Source: Aquipseudomonas ullengensis (GTDB lineage Bacteria > Pseudomonadota > Gammaproteobacteria > Pseudomonadales > Pseudomonadaceae). From it: DNA of 64,000 nt. Location: NCBI RefSeq assembly GCF_014174475.1, contig NZ_JACJUD010000001.1, forward strand, positions 372,001 to 436,000. The letters run 5' to 3'. The position numbers and the translations under genes are program-made. Shown here piece after piece: positions 51,730 through 60,731 of the stretch. Each line of letters starts with the position of its first letter. The stretch's first letter is position 1. Under the pieces are notes generated by a model. It worked only from the letters and a program-made list of their open reading frames with translations, was not told where the DNA came from and made no database searches.

Positions 51730-52905
51730 ATGTCCCAAGCTCTCAGCACCGATGTCCTGATCGTAGGCGGTGGTATCGCCGGCCTCTGGCTGAATGCCCG
51801 TCTGCGCCAGCAGGGCTTCGCCACCGTGCTGGTGGAAAACGCCACCCTGGGCGGCGGGCAGAGCGTGAGGTCGCAGGGCATCATCCACGGCGGCGCCAAG
51901 TACGCCCTGCATGGCGCACTGACTGGCGCCTCCGAAGCCATCGCAGACATGCCGCCGCGCTGGCGCGAGGCCATCGACGGCCAGGGCGAGCTGGATCTGC
52001 GCGGCGCCCGCCTGCTCTCCGAGGCCCACTACCTGTGGTCGCCGGGTAGCCTGGCCGGCAACCTGACCAGCTTCTTCGCCAGCAAGGCGGTGCGCGGCCG
52101 GGTCGACCAGGTCAAGGGCGAGCAGCTGCCACCGGCCCTGCAGCATCCCAAATTCAAGGGCAAGGTCTATCGCCTCGCCGAGCTGGTGCTCGACGTGCCC
52201 AGCTTGATCGCGCGCCTGGCCGAGCTGGCCGGCGACAGCCTGCTCAGTGGCCAGGAAATCGCGCCGCTGCACGACAACGGCGAGCTGGCCGGCTTGTGCG
52301 TCGATGGTCGCGAGATCCGCGCCCAGCGCGTGGTGCTCAGCGCCGGCCAGGGCAACGCTGAACTACTGGCCAGCCTCGGCCTGGCACAGCCCGCTCAGCA
52401 ACTGCGCCCGCTGCACATGGTGCTGGTCAAAGGGCCGAGCCTGAAACCGCTGTACGCCCACTGCCTGGGCGGCGGGCCGAAGCCACGCATCACCGTGACC
52501 AGCCACCCGGCCGCTGACGGCCAGTGGGTCTGGTACCTCGGTGGCGACATCGCCGAAGCCGACGGCGTGGCCCGTGACGAAGCCGCGCAGATCGCTGCCG
52601 CGCAGAAGGAGCTGGGCAACCTGCTGCCCTGGGTCGACCTGTCGAGCGCCCAATGGGCCACCTTGCGCGTCGACCGCGCCGAACCAGCCCAATCCGGCCT
52701 GGTGCGCCCGGACAACGCCTTCCTCGCCGAACAGGGCACGCTGCTGGTCGGCTGGCCCACCAAACTGGCCCTCGCGCCGGACTTCAGCGATCGCGTGCTG
52801 GCCGCCCTGCAACGCGATGGCATTCGCCCTGCCTCCCACCCAAGCCTGCCCGAGCTGCCACGCCCGCCCCTGGCACGCCCGGTATGGGACGAGCTGCTGC
52901 CATGA
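51730..52905 (+). CDS. FAD-dependent oxidoreductase (DAO family)
   Basis: 391 residues. The N-terminal dinucleotide-binding motif DVLIVGGGIAGLWLNARLRQ is near residue 8, and a SQGIIHGGAKYAL block follows, as in glycerol-3-phosphate dehydrogenase/DAO-type flavoproteins. The C-terminal half has LLVGWPTKLALAPDFSDRVL, where FAD ribityl contacts are expected. The substrate is unknown. Its stop overlaps the aldo-keto reductase start as ATGA, so the two are probably used together. A TATACT -10-like element lies at 51693-51698. Confidence 0.85.
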   Translation: MSQALSTDVLIVGGGIAGLWLNARLRQQGFATVLVENATLGGGQSVRSQGIIHGGAKYALHGALTGASEAIADMPPRWREAIDGQGELDLRGARLLSEAHYLWSPGSLAGNLTSFFASKAVRGRVDQVKGEQLPPALQHPKFKGKVYRLAELVLDVPSLIARLAELAGDSLLSGQEIAPLHDNGELAGLCVDGREIRAQRVVLSAGQGNAELLASLGLAQPAQQLRPLHMVLVKGPSLKPLYAHCLGGGPKPRITVTSHPAADGQWVWYLGGDIAEADGVARDEAAQIAAAQKELGNLLPWVDLSSAQWATLRVDRAEPAQSGLVRPDNAFLAEQGTLLVGWPTKLALAPDFSDRVLAALQRDGIRPASHPSLPELPRPPLARPVWDELLP

Positions 52906-53720
52906 GCCTGCACGACCTGCATCGCCCCCTCGGCAACACCGGCCTGCGGGTTTCCCCGCTGGGCCTGGGCACAGTCAAGCTCGGCCGCGACCAGGGCGTG
53001 AAGTATCCCAATGGCTTCAGCATTCCCGATGATGCCGCAGCCCTCGCCTTGCTCAACCAGGCCCGCGAACTGGGCATCAACCTGATAGACACGGCGCCGG
53101 CCTATGGCGTCAGCGAGGAGCGCCTCGGCCCGCTGCTGCGCGGCCAGCGCCAGGACTGGGTGATCGTCAGCAAGGTTGGTGAAGAGTTCGTCGCCGGCCT
53201 GTCGCACTTCGACTTCAGCCCCGCCCATGCGCGGCGCTCGCTGGAGCGCAGCCTCAAGCGCCTGGAAACCGACTGCATCGACCTGCTGCTGGTGCACTCG
53301 GACGGCAACGACCTGAGCATCCTGCAGGACAGCGGCATCTACGAAACACTCGCCGCCTTCAAGGCCGAGGGCAAGATCCGCGCCTTCGGCCTGTCCGGCA
53401 AGACGGTCGCCGGCGGCCTGCTTGCCCTGGAACAGGGCGATTGCGCGATGGTCACCTACAACCTCGCCGAACAGGGCGAACAAGCGGTGATCGAACACGC
53501 CGCCACCCACGGCAAGGCCATCCTGATCAAAAAGGCCCTGGCCAGCGGCCATGCCTGCCTGGCGCCAGGCCAGGACCCGGTGCGCGCCAGCTTCGAGCTG
53601 GTGTTTGGCCAGCCCGGCGTGAGCAGCGCCATCGTCGGCACCATCAACCCGCAACACCTGGCTACCAATGCAGCCACCGCCGCGGCCGTGATCAGGGACT
53701 ACACTGCAAAGCTCCGATAA
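52902..53720 (+). CDS. Aldo/keto reductase
   Basis: 272 residues, a TIM-barrel NADPH-dependent oxidoreductase. The catalytic tetrad can be read as Asp and Tyr in DTAPAYGVSEERLG, Lys in VIVSKVGE and His in LLLVHSDG. The C-terminal VSSAIVGTINPQHL is the cofactor-binding end. The substrate is unknown. It is translationally coupled to the upstream flavoprotein (four-base overlap), suggesting successive redox steps or a shared small metabolite. Confidence 0.9.
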   Translation: MSLHDLHRPLGNTGLRVSPLGLGTVKLGRDQGVKYPNGFSIPDDAAALALLNQARELGINLIDTAPAYGVSEERLGPLLRGQRQDWVIVSKVGEEFVAGLSHFDFSPAHARRSLERSLKRLETDCIDLLLVHSDGNDLSILQDSGIYETLAAFKAEGKIRAFGLSGKTVAGGLLALEQGDCAMVTYNLAEQGEQAVIEHAATHGKAILIKKALASGHACLAPGQDPVRASFELVFGQPGVSSAIVGTINPQHLATNAATAAAVIRDYTAKLR

Positions 53721-53737
53721 ACAGCTGCCAGCCGCAG

Positions 53738-53874
53738 AACCTGCTCACGATCTCCTGTCCGTCGGCCATACCGCGTTAAAAACAGGCTCGGAATGCTCAT
53801 TTACAGCTCGTAAACTCCGCTTCCTCGCCTGTTTTACCTTGTCTGGCTCTAGTCCAAAAGATCGTGAACAGGCT
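53738..53874. repeat. MITE-like 137-bp palindromic repeat
   Basis: The ends are imperfect inverted repeats (53738-53753 with 53859-53874, 14 of 16 matching). Inside lie a perfect AAAACAGGC/GCCTGTTTT pair and an apical TTTAC/GTAAA pair, so the whole element can fold into one long hairpin. It is more AT-rich than the flanking genes. It fills almost the whole gap between the aldo-keto reductase gene and the following gene. No transposase is nearby. Confidence 0.65.
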
Positions 53875-53907
53875 CTCAGGCCCGGTAGCTCCGCAACAGG
53901 AGCCCCC

Positions 53908-54813
53908 ATGTCGAGACTGCTCGCGCGCAAAGACCCCAGCGCCTTCAAGACCCTGCCCCTGTATGTCGAAGCCGGGCCGGAAGGACTGAACTACCGCAGC
54001 CTCGGCCTGCCACTGAACTTCACCCAGATGCTCGAACGCCGCCGCCCGATCGAGGTCGCCGGCAACCAGCACTTCGCCGTCGAACTGGCCAACCTGGGCG
54101 TCTCGGTACGCCTAACCCTCAACTGGCAGGGCCGCGACTACCTGTTGCTGGTCCGCCAGCGCCGCCCGGATCGTGGCGACGTGGTGCTCAAGCTGATCTC
54201 CGGCTACGTGCCAGCCCATGAGCTGAACCTGCCGCTGCTCACCGCGATCCAGGAAGTGGCCGAGGAATGCCTGATCGAAACCGCCGACGGCTGGCTCGGC
54301 GGCCGCTTCGGCGACACCTGGCTACCCACGCCCTACCAGCGCAACCTGCGCTACCGCGAGAGCAGCCATTTTCGCCTCAGCCCGCTGTCCGGCGCCGCAC
54401 GCCCGGTGCAATGCGGCAACCTGACCCTGATCGAACGCCCGCACGCTTACGTGCACCTGCCCACGGCTTCGCTGCAGCTAGTCTACGACCTGCGCCTGGA
54501 ACTGCCCAAGGAATGCCGCCAGCCCAGCCTGTTCCACGTCGACGAGTGCCTGGAAGACGGTCAGTTGATCGCCCGCCTGGAACGGCGGCGCCCGGACATT
54601 TACCTGCTGCCGCTGCAGCAGGGCCGGCCACGCGGTGAACTGCTGCGCCTGCACCAGGGCAGCCTGCAACCGGTCAGCACCCGTGGGCTGTGGCTATCGG
54701 AGAGTTTTGCCGAGCAGGACGGCTGGCTGGTGCGCGACGAGCGCATCAGCTGGAAGGATTGGCTGGCACGCCAGGGCGTGGAAGAGAAGCAACCACGTCG
54801 GCGCTTCGGCTGA
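53908..54813 (+). CDS. Conserved protein with Nudix-like box
   Basis: 301 residues, soluble. Such proteins are often labelled a metal ABC transporter ATPase in Pseudomonas genomes, but no Walker A or signature motif is present. Near residue 120 the segment GYVPAHE followed by QEVAEECLI resembles a Nudix box with a two-residue insertion and an altered end. The region before it (VRLTLNWQGRDYLLLVRQ) fits the first strands of a Nudix fold. A function in envelope metabolism is suggested only by the neighbours hldE and msbA. The start is ATG at 53908 with AGGAG upstream. Confidence 0.7.
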   Translation: MSRLLARKDPSAFKTLPLYVEAGPEGLNYRSLGLPLNFTQMLERRRPIEVAGNQHFAVELANLGVSVRLTLNWQGRDYLLLVRQRRPDRGDVVLKLISGYVPAHELNLPLLTAIQEVAEECLIETADGWLGGRFGDTWLPTPYQRNLRYRESSHFRLSPLSGAARPVQCGNLTLIERPHAYVHLPTASLQLVYDLRLELPKECRQPSLFHVDECLEDGQLIARLERRRPDIYLLPLQQGRPRGELLRLHQGSLQPVSTRGLWLSESFAEQDGWLVRDERISWKDWLARQGVEEKQPRRRFG

Positions 54814-54814
54814 G

Positions 54815-54854
54815 GCACCTGTGGCGTGCAGGCAAGGCCGCACGCCACAGGTGC
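54815..54854. terminator. Terminator hairpin between convergent genes
   Basis: A perfect 15-bp stem (54815-54829 with 54840-54854, ten-base loop) fills the 45-base gap between the Nudix-like gene and hldE, which converge. A short T stretch follows on the plus strand. Confidence 0.75.
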
Positions 54855-54858
54855 TGGT

Positions 54859-56286
54859 TTAGCTGTTCTTGCTGCGGATCTTCTCGACGATGGCGGTGGT
54901 CGAGCTGTTTTCCACCAGGCCCAGCACACGCACCTCACCGCCGTAAGCGCGGACGATATCACCGCCGACCACGCCTTCGATGCCGTAGTCGCCGCCCTTG
55001 ACCAGCACATCCGGCTGCACCGCACGCAGCAGGTTTTCCGGGGTGTCTTCGCTGAAGCTCACCACCCAGTCCACCGCACCAAGCCCGGCGAGCACGGCCA
55101 TGCGCCGGTCCACCGAGTTGATCGGCCGGCCCGGCCCCTTCAGGCGGCTGACCGAGGCGTCGTCGTTGACCGCCAGCACCAGCCGATCACCCTGCGCCCG
55201 CGCCTGTTCCAGATAGGTCACGTGGCCAGCATGCAGGATGTCGAAGCAGCCGTTGGTGAAAACGATCTTCTCGCCGTGGGCACGGGCATCTTCGACCGCC
55301 ACCAGCAACTGCTCCAGGCCCAGCACGCCGCGCTCGGAACCCTCCTCGCGCTGCACCGCACGGCGCAGTTCGGGAGCACTGATCGCCGCGGTACCCAGCT
55401 TGCCAACCACGATGCCAGCCGCCAGGTTGGCCAGGGCCACGGCATGCGGCAGGTCTTCACCAGCGGCGAGGCTGGCGGCCAGGGTGGAAATCACCGTGTC
55501 GCCGGCACCGGTCACGTCGAACACTTCACGGGCGCGGGCTGGCAGGTGCAGTGGGCCGTGATCCGGGCGCAGCAGGGTCATGCCGTGCTCGCCACGGGTC
55601 ACCAGCAGCGCGCCCAGCTCCAGCTCGCGCATCAGCTTGGCGCCCTTGGCCACCAGCTCGGCCTCGTCGGCACACGCCCCGACTATGGTCTCGAACTCGT
55701 TGAGGTTGGGGGTGATCAGGCTGGCGCCACGGTAGATGGAGAAATCCTTGCCCTTGGGGTCGGCCAGTACCGGGATGCCCTTGGCCCGCGCCAGCTGCAC
55801 CAGCGTCTGGTGGTTCTTCAGTGCACCCTTGCCGTAATCCGACAGCACCAGCACCTTGACCCCGTCGAGCAAACGCTCGACATCACGCGCCAGGGCGGCC
55901 GCGTCGGTGTTGAAGGGCTCTTCGAAGTCCATGCGCAGCAGTTGCTGATGACGGCTCATGACCCGCAGCTTGACGATGGTCGGCTGCGACTCGATGCGCT
56001 GGAAGTTGGCCTGCACGCCGGCCGCGTTGAGGCTGTCGACCAGGCTGTCGGCCGCCTCGTCCTCACCGGTGACGCCAACCAACAAGGCCGGGGCGCCCAG
56101 CGCGGCGATGTTCAGCGCGACGTTGGCCGCGCCGCCCGGACGGTCCTCGATCTGCTCGACCTTGACCACCGGCACCGGCGCCTCCGGAGAAATCCGTGAG
56201 GTGCCGCCATGCCAGTAACGGTCGAGCATGACATCGCCCACCACCAGAACGGGGGCTTGATCGTAACGGGGCATGGACAGCTTCAT
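54859..56286 (-). CDS. hldE: Bifunctional heptose kinase/adenylyltransferase HldE
   Basis: 475 residues. It makes ADP-D-glycero-D-manno-heptose precursors for the LPS inner core. The N-terminal ribokinase-like domain (about 1-318) phosphorylates heptose-7-phosphate, with VVGDVMLDRYWHG and FDVTGAGDTVISTLA. The C-terminal cytidylyltransferase-type domain (about 344-475) adds AMP, with TNGCFDILHAGHVTYLEQA. The start is ATG at 56284-56286, with GGAG six bases upstream. It is downstream of msbA by 37 bases and probably in the same transcript. Confidence 0.96.
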   Translation of the reverse strand: MKLSMPRYDQAPVLVVGDVMLDRYWHGGTSRISPEAPVPVVKVEQIEDRPGGAANVALNIAALGAPALLVGVTGEDEAADSLVDSLNAAGVQANFQRIESQPTIVKLRVMSRHQQLLRMDFEEPFNTDAAALARDVERLLDGVKVLVLSDYGKGALKNHQTLVQLARAKGIPVLADPKGKDFSIYRGASLITPNLNEFETIVGACADEAELVAKGAKLMRELELGALLVTRGEHGMTLLRPDHGPLHLPARAREVFDVTGAGDTVISTLAASLAAGEDLPHAVALANLAAGIVVGKLGTAAISAPELRRAVQREEGSERGVLGLEQLLVAVEDARAHGEKIVFTNGCFDILHAGHVTYLEQARAQGDRLVLAVNDDASVSRLKGPGRPINSVDRRMAVLAGLGAVDWVVSFSEDTPENLLRAVQPDVLVKGGDYGIEGVVGGDIVRAYGGEVRVLGLVENSSTTAIVEKIRSKNS

Positions 56287-56323
56287 GGGGACTCCGGGCA
56301 CAGAAATAACGGCGCCTAGTCTA

Positions 56324-58150
56324 TCAGCCCGGCTGCACCGGTGCGCTCTCCTGCATGCCCATTGCATGCAGACGGGCGTAATGACCGTTGCCCGCCAGCA
56401 GTTCGGCATGGGTACCGCGCTCGACGATGCGCCCCTGCTCCATCACCAGAATCAGGTCGGCCTTCTCGATGGTCGACAGACGATGCGCGATGACCAGCGT
56501 CGTGCGCCCCTTCATGACGCGATCAAGCGCCGCCTGGATATGCCGCTCGGACTCGGTATCGAGCGCCGAAGTGGCCTCGTCGAGCACCAGCACAGGCGCA
56601 TCCTTGAGCAACGCACGGGCAATCGCCAGGCGCTGGCGCTGGCCACCGGAAAGGAGCACGCCATTCTCGCCAACCTGGGTATCCAGGCCTTGCGGCAAGC
56701 GGGTGACGAACTCACTGGCGTAAGCCGCCTCCACCGCCGCCTCGATCGCCGAGCGCGGCGCACCGGCCAGATCGCCGTAGGCGATGTTGTTGGCCACGCT
56801 GTCGTTGAACAACGTCACCTGCTGGGTCACCAGCGCGATATGCCGGCGCAGGTTGCGCAGGCTGTAATCCTCGACGTCCACGCCATCGAGCAGGATAGAG
56901 CCGTGCTCATGGTGATAGAAACGCGGAATCAGGTTGGCCAGGGTCGACTTGCCACTGCCAGAGCGCCCCACCAGGGCGATCATCTGGCCCGGCTCGACGG
57001 TGAAGCTGATGTCGTCGAGCACCGCCTTCTCGCTACCGGGGTAGCTGAAGCTCAGGTTGCGCACTTCCAGTCGGCCGCTGATCCTTTCGCTCTCGACCTG
57101 GCCACTGTCGACCTCGGCGGCCTCGTCGAGCTGTTCGAAGATGCTCTCGGCGCCTGCGACGCCCTTCTGGATGGTCGAGCTGACTTCCGAGAGCTGCCGG
57201 ATCGGCTTAGGCAGCAAGCCCGCCAGGGTGATGTAGGCCACCAGATCACCCGCCGACGCATCCCCACGCATGAACAGCACGAGGAACATCAGCACCGCCA
57301 TGGCGCTGTAGATCACCAGTTGCAGCATCGGGGTATAGATCGCACCGGTCTTGGTCATGCGCAGCTGCTTGTGCGTGTTGTCGATCGACGCCGCACTGAA
57401 ACGCTCCGACTCGTACCGCTCGCCACCGAAGCTGCGCACCACCCGATAGCCATGAATGGTCTCTGAGGCGACATGGGTCACATCGCCCATCGCCACCTGG
57501 ATCTTCTTGCTCTGCTTGCGGAACTTGCGGCTGGCGCTAGTCACCATCAGGCCGATCAGCGGCAGGATGGCGACCATCACCAAGGTCAGCTTCCAGTTCA
57601 TCAGCAACAGGGTGACGAACAGGAAGATCACAGTCATGCCTTCGCGAATCACCACTTTGATCGCATCGGTGGCGGCGCCGGTGACCATGGTCACGTTGAA
57701 GGTAATGCGCGAGATCAGATGGCCGGAGTTGTGGCTGTCGAAGTAGCGATTGGGCAGCACCAGCAACTTGTCGAACAAGGCCAGGCGCAGGTCATGCACC
57801 AACCCCAGCGAGACCTTGGCCAGAAAGTAGTTGCCCAGGTAGGAGCCAAGCCCCTGCCACAAGGCAATCAGCACGATCATCAGCGGGATGGTCAGCAGCA
57901 GATTCAACTGAGCCAGGAAAGGAATCTCGGAGAGATAAGGTATACCGGCGAAGAAGCTGGCCTCGGGATTGGACAGGCCGTCGACGAAATACTTGAGGAT
58001 GTAACCCAGCATTGGCTGGGTCGATGCAAAAATCAGGAAGCCCAGGATACTGAGCAGAAACATGCCGATATACGGCTTCACATAGCCCAACAGACGGAGA
58101 TAAATGCGCATGCTGGAAGCTTCGGAAGCGGAGGCGTGCTGAGAAGGCAT
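56324..58150 (-). CDS. msbA: Lipid A export ABC transporter MsbA
   Basis: 608 residues, half-transporter that flips lipid A-core across the inner membrane. Six TM helices lie in about 20-330. The nucleotide-binding domain has Walker A GRSGSGKST, Q-loop LVTQQV, signature LSGGQRQRLAIARALL, Walker B VLVLDEATSALD and a switch His in VIAHRLST. The start is taken as ATG at 58148-58150; a TTG 15 bases further out is possible. No clear ribosome binding site is seen for either. It is divergent from the O-antigen ligase gene. Confidence 0.95.
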   Translation of the reverse strand: MPSQHASASEASSMRIYLRLLGYVKPYIGMFLLSILGFLIFASTQPMLGYILKYFVDGLSNPEASFFAGIPYLSEIPFLAQLNLLLTIPLMIVLIALWQGLGSYLGNYFLAKVSLGLVHDLRLALFDKLLVLPNRYFDSHNSGHLISRITFNVTMVTGAATDAIKVVIREGMTVIFLFVTLLLMNWKLTLVMVAILPLIGLMVTSASRKFRKQSKKIQVAMGDVTHVASETIHGYRVVRSFGGERYESERFSAASIDNTHKQLRMTKTGAIYTPMLQLVIYSAMAVLMFLVLFMRGDASAGDLVAYITLAGLLPKPIRQLSEVSSTIQKGVAGAESIFEQLDEAAEVDSGQVESERISGRLEVRNLSFSYPGSEKAVLDDISFTVEPGQMIALVGRSGSGKSTLANLIPRFYHHEHGSILLDGVDVEDYSLRNLRRHIALVTQQVTLFNDSVANNIAYGDLAGAPRSAIEAAVEAAYASEFVTRLPQGLDTQVGENGVLLSGGQRQRLAIARALLKDAPVLVLDEATSALDTESERHIQAALDRVMKGRTTLVIAHRLSTIEKADLILVMEQGRIVERGTHAELLAGNGHYARLHAMGMQESAPVQPG

Positions 58151-58261
58151 AGAGAAACGCACCAACAGTGTCGAAAGCGTGGAAGCCTATCACATTGCCC
58201 CTGCCCCCTCGGGCCAATTGGCTTTAGAATCCCCCGTCTTCCACTGACCCGCAGCTCGCTG

Positions 58262-59446
58262 ATGCAACGCCCCCTTTCCCTCTTGCACTCTGCCCTCACG
58301 CGCCTGAACGAACTCATCAGTAGGTACTGGCTGGTGGCCGGCTACGTGCTGCTGCTGACCGGGCTATTCTGGCTGCCGGATTCCAGTGTCTACAGCAAGG
58401 TGTATTACTCGGCCTTTGCCGCGCCAGCGCTGCTGGGGTTACTGCTGAATCCGCGGCTTACCGGTCGATTGCTGCGCGAGCCCATGGTGCTAGCCTTCGT
58501 GGCCCTGGCTGGCTGGCTGCTGGTCAGCCTGCTCTGGAGCACATCCGACTCGGCCAGCGCCAGCCTGGCCAAGCGGCCGCTGTATGTCTTTATGCTGTTT
58601 GCCGGCTGCACGCTTATTGCCGTGCGCGACCAGGCCTTGCTGATGAAGGCGCTACACGGCACGGCTGTCTTCGCCAGCCTGGCAGCACTGGTCAGCGTTA
58701 CGCACTTCCTCATCACCCAGCAGGAGCCACGCATGACGGGCCTCGGCGCGCTGCGCAACGCCCTGCTGACCTCTCACGTACTCGGTTTTTTCCTCGCCTA
58801 TTGGGTCGCTCGCTGGCTAAGCGGCAGCGAGCAACATCTCTGGAAGCCCCTGCTGGCAGCCCTGCCACTGCTGGCCGCCTGCCTGGCCACGGGCTCGCGC
58901 ACCCCACTGATGGCCATGATTGTTGTCTGTATCGGGATGCTGCTGTTCACATGGCGCCGTGCCGGTGCCTTGCTGCTCGTCGTAATGCTGCTGGGGCTGC
59001 TGGGGCTGCTGCTCGAACCCCAATTCCTGCTACAGCGCGGCGCATCGTATCGCCCCCAACTCTGGGCCGAAGCCCTGCATAAGGCGCTTGAAGCCCTCTG
59101 GACGGGACATGGCTATGACAGCCGCTTCGTGTTCGATATCCCAGGCCGCCGCAACCTGCTGAGCGACCCGCACAACGTCGGGCTGGCGGTGCTACTGGAG
59201 CTCGGCATGATCGGCCTGGCAGTGTGGTCAGTCATGCACCTGCTGGGCCTGGTGCGCTGCCTGCAACTGCGGCACCTGCCTAAGTTCCAGATTGCCTGCG
59301 CGCTACTGATCTACGGCGTGGCCGCCGGCCTGACCGAAGGCAGCAGCTTCCTCGCGCGGCCCAACGAAAGCTGGTTCATCATCTGGATTCCCCTGGCACT
59401 GATTGCCGCCCTGTCGATCAGCCAACGAGGCCAGCCGCAACAATGA
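58262..59446 (+). CDS. waaL: O-antigen ligase family protein (WaaL-like)
   Basis: 394 residues, about 11 or 12 membrane helices. The large periplasmic loop lies at about 255-310 and contains RPQLWAEAL and DPHNVGLAVLLELG; the latter carries the conserved ligase His. It would join undecaprenyl-linked O-polysaccharide to lipid A-core in the periplasm. Wzy_C-type polymerases share this fold, but the position beside msbA favours the ligase. The start is ATG at 58262; a longer in-frame reading overlaps msbA and was rejected. Its stop overlaps the next start as ATGA. Confidence 0.85.
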   Translation: MQRPLSLLHSALTRLNELISRYWLVAGYVLLLTGLFWLPDSSVYSKVYYSAFAAPALLGLLLNPRLTGRLLREPMVLAFVALAGWLLVSLLWSTSDSASASLAKRPLYVFMLFAGCTLIAVRDQALLMKALHGTAVFASLAALVSVTHFLITQQEPRMTGLGALRNALLTSHVLGFFLAYWVARWLSGSEQHLWKPLLAALPLLAACLATGSRTPLMAMIVVCIGMLLFTWRRAGALLLVVMLLGLLGLLLEPQFLLQRGASYRPQLWAEALHKALEALWTGHGYDSRFVFDIPGRRNLLSDPHNVGLAVLLELGMIGLAVWSVMHLLGLVRCLQLRHLPKFQIACALLIYGVAAGLTEGSSFLARPNESWFIIWIPLALIAALSISQRGQPQQ

Positions 59447-60111
59447 GAACCCTTAGCGAGCTGGAGCTCGACCACCTGCTCGAAGGCGCACAAACCATCG
59501 AAGAAGATGGCTACGGCCTCAAGGTGGCCCGCCTACGCGATGGCGACTTCCTCAAGATTTACCGGCGCAAGCGCCTGCTCTCATCGGCGCTATGGGCTCT
59601 TCCAGCCAAGCTGTTCGCGCGCAACGCACAGCGCCTGCAGGCATTGGGCATCTGCGCGCCGCACATCAGCGAGCTGCTGCTTATCCCTCAACGCAAGCTC
59701 AACGCCGTGCGCTACCAACCGCTGCCCGGCGAAACCCTGCGCCAGCGCTGGCGCGACCTCGGCGCAGAAGCGCGCGCGCAGGACGTGCAGCGTTTCGGCA
59801 AGTTCCTCGGCGAACTGCACGAGCAGGGCGTCTACTTCCGCTCCCTGCACCTGGGCAATGTGCTGGCCTTGCCGGATGGCAGCTTCGGCCTGATCGACCT
59901 GTCCGACATGCAGATCGGCAAGGGACCACTGTCCAACTGGAAGCGCCAGCGCAACCTGCAGCACATGCTGCGCTACGCCGAGGACCGCAGTTGGCTGGCC
60001 GAACTGCACCGTGACGCACTGCTGGCCGGCTATTGCCAGCGCTGCGGCAACAGCGCCGGCACCCAACTTGGCAACGCGCTGCGGCGCTTGCTGGCCAGAG
60101 CCTCACAGTGA
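59443..60111 (+). CDS. Small kinase-like protein (LPS kinase / toluene tolerance type)
   Basis: 222 residues, shorter than a full protein kinase. FLKIYRRKRL may carry the ATP-binding Lys near residue 39. The catalytic loop region reads FRSLHLGNVLALPDGSFGLIDLSDM (about 128-152), where HLGN and DLSD correspond to the HxxxxN and DFG-like positions of RIO/WaaP-type kinases. It probably phosphorylates a core sugar or another envelope component, as do the WaaP, WapP and WapQ kinases. It overlaps waaL upstream and the acetyltransferase downstream by four bases each. Confidence 0.8.
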   Translation: MRTLSELELDHLLEGAQTIEEDGYGLKVARLRDGDFLKIYRRKRLLSSALWALPAKLFARNAQRLQALGICAPHISELLLIPQRKLNAVRYQPLPGETLRQRWRDLGAEARAQDVQRFGKFLGELHEQGVYFRSLHLGNVLALPDGSFGLIDLSDMQIGKGPLSNWKRQRNLQHMLRYAEDRSWLAELHRDALLAGYCQRCGNSAGTQLGNALRRLLARASQ

Positions 60112-60731
60112 AAGCGCTACTGAAGCGCCTGCGCCAGGCGCTAAGCAAGCCGCCAAAACCGCCCAAACTGCACCGGGCCAAGGCCAAGTTCAGCGCCCGC
60201 TATCCGACTTACCAGATGGGCACGGGCACCTATGGCATGCCCGAGGTGCATGACTGGAACGAAGGCTCGACACTGCGCATTGGCGCCTACAGCTCCATCG
60301 CAGGCGACGTGCACATCTACCTCGGCGGCCACCACCGAATCGACTGGGTGAGCAGCTTTCCCTTCCCGGTATTCATCGAGGAAGCCGCGCAGATCACCGA
60401 TTACGGCGGCACCCGTGGCGACGTGGAAATCGGCAGCGATGTCTGGCTGTGCTCCAACAGCATCATCCTGTCAGGCGTAAAAATCGGCCACGGTGCGGTA
60501 GTCGCCGCTGGCAGCGTGGTCAGCCGTGATGTCGCGCCTTACTCCGTGGTGGCGGGCAACCCCGCGCAGCTTGTGCGCTGGCGTTTCAGCGAAGAACAGC
60601 GCGCGGCCTTGCTGCAAATTGCATGGTGGGACTGGCCGGAGCAGGAGGTGCGCCAAGCGGCGCCGCGCCTGTGTTCGGCGCAAATCGACGCATTCATCGA
60701 GTTTGCCCGCCAGCGTTCAGGCGAACAGTAG
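60108..60731 (+). CDS. CatB/VAT-type hexapeptide O-acetyltransferase
   Basis: 207 residues. A left-handed beta-helix acetyltransferase: GDVEIGSDVWLCSNSIILSG (about 104-123) and VKIGHGAVVAAGSVVSRDVA are hexapeptide repeats, and VVAGNPAQLVRWRF is the typical C-terminal end. HHRIDWVSSFPF resembles the acceptor-site loop with the catalytic His. Position after the ligase and kinase genes suggests acetylation of an LPS sugar. Relatives include chloramphenicol and streptogramin acetyltransferases, so an antibiotic target cannot be excluded. GTG start at 60108 overlaps the kinase stop. Confidence 0.85.
   Translation: MKALLKRLRQALSKPPKPPKLHRAKAKFSARYPTYQMGTGTYGMPEVHDWNEGSTLRIGAYSSIAGDVHIYLGGHHRIDWVSSFPFPVFIEEAAQITDYGGTRGDVEIGSDVWLCSNSIILSGVKIGHGAVVAAGSVVSRDVAPYSVVAGNPAQLVRWRFSEEQRAALLQIAWWDWPEQEVRQAAPRLCSAQIDAFIEFARQRSGEQ

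Noticed and set aside
53745..53948. 67-codon minus-strand frame across the 53.8 kb repeat
   Set aside because: It lies within the palindromic element and lacks a ribosome binding site; similar short peptides arise wherever this type of repeat occurs.
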